A DNA stretch of 64,000 nucleotides from contig OX326961.1 in assembly GCA_946800325.1 (NCBI GenBank), positions 598,655 to 662,654 of the forward strand, read 5' to 3'. Below the pieces are notes generated by a model. That model worked only from the letters and a program-made list of their open reading frames with translations, was not told where the DNA came from and did not search any database. Positions within the stretch are counted from its first letter, which is position 1; each line of letters begins with the position of its first letter. Origin of the DNA: Luzula sylvatica. Taxonomy: Eukaryota; Streptophyta; Magnoliopsida; Poales; Juncaceae. A program made the translations under genes and the position numbers. Shown here one piece after another: positions 58,694 through 64,000 of the stretch.

Positions 58694-61253
58694 TTATTTA
58701 TCCCAGTTATCTTCTCTCAAACCAAAGCCCTTTTTCTCTCTCAAAGGCCCATATATTTCCTTAAACCTACTCAAACACTTAGTTCTAATATCATAATGTT
58801 GTTGCGTATTTCTACTTATCGCCACCGAAGATAATTTCGACGTATCGATTGCCCAAGCTGGGTGCACATACTCGACCACTCTATCGTTCCTATCACTCGA
58901 ATTATTTGCATAAAGAAAATTCATCAATAAATCCTCACAATTGAAATTCGAATGCACGAATTCTCTCCCTTCTCTCGCCTCCTCGCTCCAATATTTCTCA
59001 AATGCGAATTCACTATCCATAAAAGCCGCGCCCGTTAAGATCAAATTATACCCGCTTTTCCCCCTCGCATATCTCTCGTTTCTATAAATTAACGGGTTTC
59101 CATCAATCAATCGCGGGTAAAAACCCACTATCCGTTTAGGGTTTTCTCTCCAAACCTTGAACCCTTTCTCGATATCGTTACATGTCATCATTATATCGTC
59201 ATCTAATTCAAGAACCGCACGGGTTTTGATTAACGGGTCGGGTTTGAACCGGTTATTCAACGAGTTGACTTTCTCGACCCGGATTCGAACCGGCACGGCT
59301 GAGTCGAATTCTGACGCATCGGGCGGGTTCCCTTTGTTCCATACGACGACTATTTCTCGTACCGATTCGCATCGAGAATAGTGCTCGATGTATAATTTCA
59401 AGTTCCATAATCGAGCTTCATAAGTCATTGTAACCATAGTAAATTGCGAATATACTTCATTATAATTATATGCCTCTTCGGCTCCGTTTCCACTGTATAA
59501 AAATTGGACTCCGATGCAAATAATTCCGAGACCAATTAATGAAAATACACAAAATACAAAAACACCCAACCAGGTTTTAGTAGGGTTTATCTTCTCTCTG
59601 ATGGAAGAACCGCATTTACTAACCCCAAATAATAATTTCCGCAATTTAAAGTTTAATCGGGGTTTATATCGCAAAATAGGCGAGTAATCATTTCTCCTAA
59701 ACAAAACCAAGCAATAATTCTTTCCCCCAAAACTCAAAACCCCGATTATAAATCCAAGCAAAACAATCATAACAAACGCAAGGATAAAACTCAAGCAACC
59801 AACGGCAAAGCGCCACGTGGCATCTCCGGATAAAACCCTATCTCCGTCCAAAACCGCGATCCAATCACCATTTGACAACTGTTGTGTATCAATGTGATGA
59901 AATCTATTCCCGTTCCAAGAATTCTTCCCCTTTTTAGGGTTTCTCCCAAACCCTAATTCCACCTCCACTTCTTTATACTCGTCTAAAGTTAACTTTTCGA
60001 CCCTAAAAAGTTTGATGTTTTTACCATACGTGCCACTGCAATCTTGACCAGGTCTGTATAAAGCCCCTCCATAAATAAATAAACGCCCCCCATTTCTTGC
60101 ACCCAAACTTTTATCGTGATCATAAATGGGGTTTTGTTTGTGTTGGATAAATGGACCCAAAGGAGATTTGGCGTACCAGATCTCCAGCTCGGCGTTTTTT
60201 TCTGTACCGGTACGGGTAAAATCTGACGCGAATAACCAATAATAGCCGTTATATTGTACTATTGATGCGTCGATAAGAGGTTTATTTATCAGTACTTTTT
60301 CTAATTTCCATTCTAGAGGAAATTTGGTTGCGGAATATAAGCGTAATTCTCCTTTTTTATTTCCTTCTGGCATCATGTATATCTAAAAATCAGAAAAATC
60401 AGACAAACTATTATTAAAATTGAGGATTAAGGAAATAGGGTTTAAGGGGTTATTGATTATTATTATTATTATTATTACTTGGTTTTGATAATTGAAAATG
60501 AATGGATAAGAAAGGTGCCATTTCTCTTCTAGAGCTATTCCGAGAAACTGCCAGGTGGCGCCTTGATCAGTGCTTTCGGCCACACCAATATCTCCTTTCT
60601 TCGTGATTGTGCTTTTTGATTCAAAGAACAGGTATAGGGTATCACCCTAAAATCAGATGGAAAAAAGGAGAAAAAGAGACGATTAAAGAACCAAGTTAAA
60701 TTGTCCAATTATGTTGCAATTAAGAGTCGATTTGATATGCATGCAAAATATTTCATGTAACTTTGAAGTTTTATATAAAAACCAACCTGAATATAGAGAA
60801 ATGGGTCTGCAACGAAATTACTCGGAAAACCCGCAAGAGAAGGGGTTGCACACGTCATCACTGGATTTGCGACAGGCCAAGCGGAATTGTTGGCATTGAT
60901 CCTATTCCCTTGCTGTTCTCGAGAAATCAAAACCAATTTTAGAGGAATTCGAAATGAAAATCCGATCTTTCGTTTGAAAAACTTACCAATTCAATCGGAG
61001 AGAGCGTTAAAGGGCTTTTCCCATAGTAAATCCCAATTGACCAAGAACCCTCGCCGTCGGGTCTGCACCCGACAAAATTGGATTCGGGTTTGAGAAACGA
61101 AGTCACTACAATCCGGTAATAAGCAAAACCCACTAAAAGCGAGAGAAGAAACGCTCCGGTGAAGAAAGATAAAGAAGGTTTAGCCATGGCGAGTCTGAGT
61201 AGCGGAGCACACCTTCCTCTGAAAGCTGGAAATTGGACACCTTTCTGACCCAT
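58694..61253 (-). CDS. GINT1: Glucosamine inositolphosphorylceramide transferase (GINT1-like, GT64)
   Basis: Four exons on the minus strand, 61253-60987, 60912-60787, 60646-60479 and 60382-58694, encode about 749 residues. An N-terminal signal anchor (FFTGAFLLSLLVGFAYYRI) precedes a beta-propeller-like half (ADPFLYIQ, GDTLYLFFESK, EKWHLSYPFIF, YMMPEG, WYAKSPLGPF, GARNGGRLFIYGG), then two membrane spans at about 379-403 and 458-483, and a C-terminal exostosin-like GT64 domain with the metal-binding DDD at about 581-583 (LELDDDIMM), plus HPAWAIDTSK. GINT1 adds N-acetylglucosamine/glucosamine-type sugar to inositolphosphorylceramide-GlcA in the Golgi, making GIPC sphingolipids. Length and order agree with Arabidopsis GINT1. 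The first ATG is used; a second at residue 23 (MAKPSLSF) could also serve. Confidence 0.92.
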
Positions 61254-62327
61254 TAAGCTAGAAGAAGGTGGTATACATGATTTCGCTCGAAATTTCTACA
61301 ATGGCGATCTAATGAAAATAACTTTATAAATGTGTGAATGGAGAGAGAGAAAAAGAAAGAAGGAAAAGACCTGTACTGGATATGAGCGGCGGAGTGAGTA
61401 AAGGTTGACAACGGGGCCAACATGCAATATTTTGAAAGTATAGGGTTGTATAAAGAAATATTATTTTTGGGGAAAAAGAATGAAAGAATCTCCAAGTTGG
61501 CAACTCCTTTTCTTTTGAATTGGAATTTGGAATGGAATTTGGATACATTTATATGTCTTTGTTCCTTTTTTACTTTTTCTTTTCCTCAATTTTGAATTCA
61601 AAAACCATGGGCCCAATTATCACTGGAATTGTAGAAATTAATTTATAAATTCATCAATAGTTGTTTTCTTTCTATTGAATAATGTAACATGGTCCGAGTC
61701 CTATGTGGGGGAATAACAATAATAACAATAATAATAATAATTGAATAAAGAAGAGGTTTATTTATACATTCATTAAGTACAAGGAGGATTAAGAAGTACC
61801 AGATGTACAGGGGGATTGGATTGGACAATGAATGGAAAGGACTTGTTCGTAATTTGGGATGACAGAAGGATATGTTTAGAATAAAATGGTTAGTTTTAGT
61901 TTTAGGGAATCAGGATATCAGGATAGGATATGCACTAGCACATGATGCCATCATGGCATGCGATATGCATCGGTTCATGGTCAGGCGTGCCGCGTGCAGT
62001 ACAAACTTGTCCTCCAAAATGGACTACTTCTTTATTTTTTATTTTTTTGTAAAATAAACCAAAATTATTGTTTATCTCCACTTCATTGATATCAACCAAA
62101 CATAAACTTTTATTTTCGAGTAATGATAGGGACCACGAATTTGTGTCCATGAATTGTCCACATTTGTCATGTGACAGTCAGCGATTGGTTGCATTAAATA
62201 CTCTTTATTTTCTCACCACGTATATTTTTTTATGTCAACACTCAACCAACTGGAATATATGCCCATTGACTATACTTTTTGACTCATATATTTGGATATT
62301 TACATATTACGATCCTTGGATTCATTT
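61254..62327. other. 5' side of GINT1 and intergenic DNA
   Basis: Contains the GINT1 leader/promoter on the minus strand and then AT-rich DNA. No further gene is seen. Confidence 0.5.
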
Positions 62328-62342
62328 TGATAATGAGTTGTT

Positions 62343-63059
62343 TTTTTTTTTTTTTTTTTTTTTTGATTTCAAACCCGTAGGTATTTTCCATTAATTCAAG
62401 TCGAAAGAAATTACATAAGATAGAGATATAAAATCTCAATTACAAATATGAATTCCATTACATAAACTAAATTTTTTCCAAAATAAACTATCTTCACAAT
62501 GTGCTCCATTTTAATTTGGCATTAGAAATAATGCTTGAATCCTCAATTTCTTGGAGACACCAAAGAGTAGAACAACTCTCTTAAGAATTGCGAATAATTT
62601 TCCTAGAACTATTTGGGACAAAATAGACAAAAACTAACGTGAAAGAGAAAAGAGGAAGAAGAGGACGTTGAAGGAGAGGAAAGAAAGAGGAGCAATGTCA
62701 AGAAGAAAGGTGGAGATAGAAGACAAGAATTAGAAGAAAAGAAGAGAGGATATGAGGAAGAAGATAGGAGAAATCGATAACTAAAATTCATAACAAAAAA
62801 CCGAGCTCTATGAAAAAAGTGATTTTTTCGACCACCACCATAAGCTCCGGCCACCATAGAGTCCGACCACCACGAAAATGAGACGTGAGAGAGAAGAAGA
62901 CATGAAAGAGAAATAACCTAGGGGGGGGGGGGGAGGGGGGGCGCCTTTGCCATCTAGAGTTTCACCCCCCCCCCCCCCCCCCCCCCCCCGATCTAGGGTT
63001 TTGCTGCTTCTTTTTTTTTCCTTCTTCACAGCCGCCAATTTTGTATTGATGATAAAAAA
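62343..63059 (-). mobile_element. Retroposed insertion with poly(A) tail and 15-bp target duplication
   Basis: A run of 24 T (62341-62364) marks a poly(A) tail on the minus strand. The 15-mer TGATAATGAGTTGTT occurs at 62328-62342 and again at 63060-63074, flanking the insert. The roughly 700-bp body has no recognisable reverse transcriptase, so it is a 5'-truncated LINE, a SINE-like element or a retroposed transcript. It includes a poly-G tract (62922-62940) and a poly-C tract (62966-62989). Confidence 0.8.
62922..62990. repeat. Facing poly-G and poly-C tracts
   Basis: A mostly G run of about 19 bases and a C run of about 24 bases are separated by about 25 bases. Together with CCTAG and CTAGG at the outer edges they could form a long G:C hairpin or a G-quadruplex. 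Confidence 0.85.
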
Positions 63060-63074
63060 TGATAATGAGTTGTT

Positions 63075-64000
63075 GCCTGTTGTGTATGCTAGATACCGAA
63101 AACAACGGATGAATACAATTTTAGTTTCTTTTATTAAATACATAAAATTATTTGTTTTTCATCGATGTTAATGAGATTAGATTCATGACCTAGTGTTTAT
63201 TGTAGAAGGATTTCCATATATACACAAAAGTTTGAAGAAAATTCCCAAAATACACAAGCTTTGAACTTAATTTACACATTGGAGGAGTTTGAAACTCCGC
63301 CAAAATTAAAATTCGACGAATTTGTAACTCCGTCATAATTTAATTGTTCAGTGAAAGGTTAATGTTATGCAGGTGCATATTAATTACGTTGCTAAATTTG
63401 GCGGAATCCGTAATTCCGCCAAAATTCAGGAAATTTTTATTTCAGTATTTTTTTGAGTATATTTAGTAGATGAATGGAATATTATATTTTATGTTGAGGA
63501 TATTTTATGTTGAGTATATTTTATGTGAGTATAGTTGTTGTTGTTGTATAAGAATGGAATATTATATATATATTTTGTTTATTGAAAGATTTAATCAAGT
63601 TTGAATTTGTTCTTTAAGTTTAAATTTGTATTATTTTGAGTATAATAATGTATTATTTTATGTTAAGAATGAAATATTTTATGTTGAGTATTATTTTAAC
63701 ACACAAGAAGTATAATTTTAATCATGCACTAGTATAATTTTAGTTTGATTATATCTAAAGATTGACCATTTATTTATTTTAACATACAAGAAGTTAACTT
63801 AGTTTTTTAGGAGAAAAGTGAAAAGAAAAAAAAAATTATTATTAAATTTATTTTTGGATTTGCGTTTTACATGAAATATACGCAAGTCCTAATTAAAAAC
63901 TCCACACCTTAATTTGGAAGTTTCTTGCATTAATTAATGTCTGGAATTTAAGTAATTATTTGATGAATATCCGATTTTTTATAGTTTTAGTTTTTTCCAA
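63075..64000. other. AT-rich terminal region
   Basis: No gene. At 63280-63425 the motif GGCGGAATCCGTAATTCCGCC and related ACTCCGCCAAAATT phrases recur in both orientations, as in some plant transposon ends, but I could not define an element. Confidence 0.45.

Noticed and set aside
62609..63143. Minus-strand open frames over the poly-G/poly-C region
   Set aside because: Poly-Pro and poly-Gly are products of homopolymers within a retroposed insert; no domain.

Overview
The window is eukaryotic nuclear DNA from a flowering plant, probably a eudicot. Genes carry many short AT-rich introns with GT-AG (and some GC-AG) borders. Plant-specific families are present (FVE/MSI4, DUF761, GINT1, LRR receptor kinases), and intergenic DNA is very AT-rich with many small transposons and microsatellites. 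There are no bacterial-type operons. I cannot name the species.

Layout. 1-2096 (-): first nine exons of an ALE2-like proline-rich receptor kinase that runs off the left edge. 2.1-14.9 kb: gene-poor, with a hAT-like element, retrotransposon-derived DNA holding a dense cluster of TTCGTTCGAACGAAC palindromes, a Helitron end and a Mutator-like element. 14.9-23.2 kb (+): a CDCA7-type zinc-finger protein, an FVE/MSI4-type WD40 protein and a DUF4408/DUF761 protein. 23.2-34.7 kb: transposons, including a 1.5-kb foldback structure, and a GeBP-family gene broken by one in-frame TGA. 34.7-39.7 kb (-): SWC4/DMAP1 and a class-III lipase (phospholipase A1-II). 43.2-45.5 kb (+): mitochondrial processing peptidase beta. 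45.8-46.1 kb: a rearranged fragment of the HSP60 gene that lies about 4.5 kb downstream. 48.0-49.1 kb: a degenerate array of about thirty 39-bp units. 50.6-57.0 kb: HSP60 (+), an LRR receptor pseudokinase (+) and a likely complex I ESSS subunit (-). 58.7-61.3 kb (-): GINT1, a GT64 sphingolipid glycosyltransferase. 61.3-64.0 kb: AT-rich DNA with a retroposed insertion carrying a poly(A) tail and 15-bp target duplications.

How the genes relate. They are independently transcribed and do not form an operon or a metabolic cluster. Three encode chromatin factors (CDCA7-like, FVE-like, SWC4). Three encode mitochondrial proteins (MPP-beta, HSP60, ESSS-like); MPP is known to cleave presequences from imported proteins such as HSP60, but this proximity is probably chance.

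I found no convincing new system. The observations most worth checking are the 39-bp array, the foldback element, the split HSP60 duplicate, four GC-AG introns in two chromatin genes, and the modular phase-1 exons of the ALE2-like gene. Exon borders were read by eye from splice signals, frame continuity and remembered homologues; no alignment or RNA data were available.
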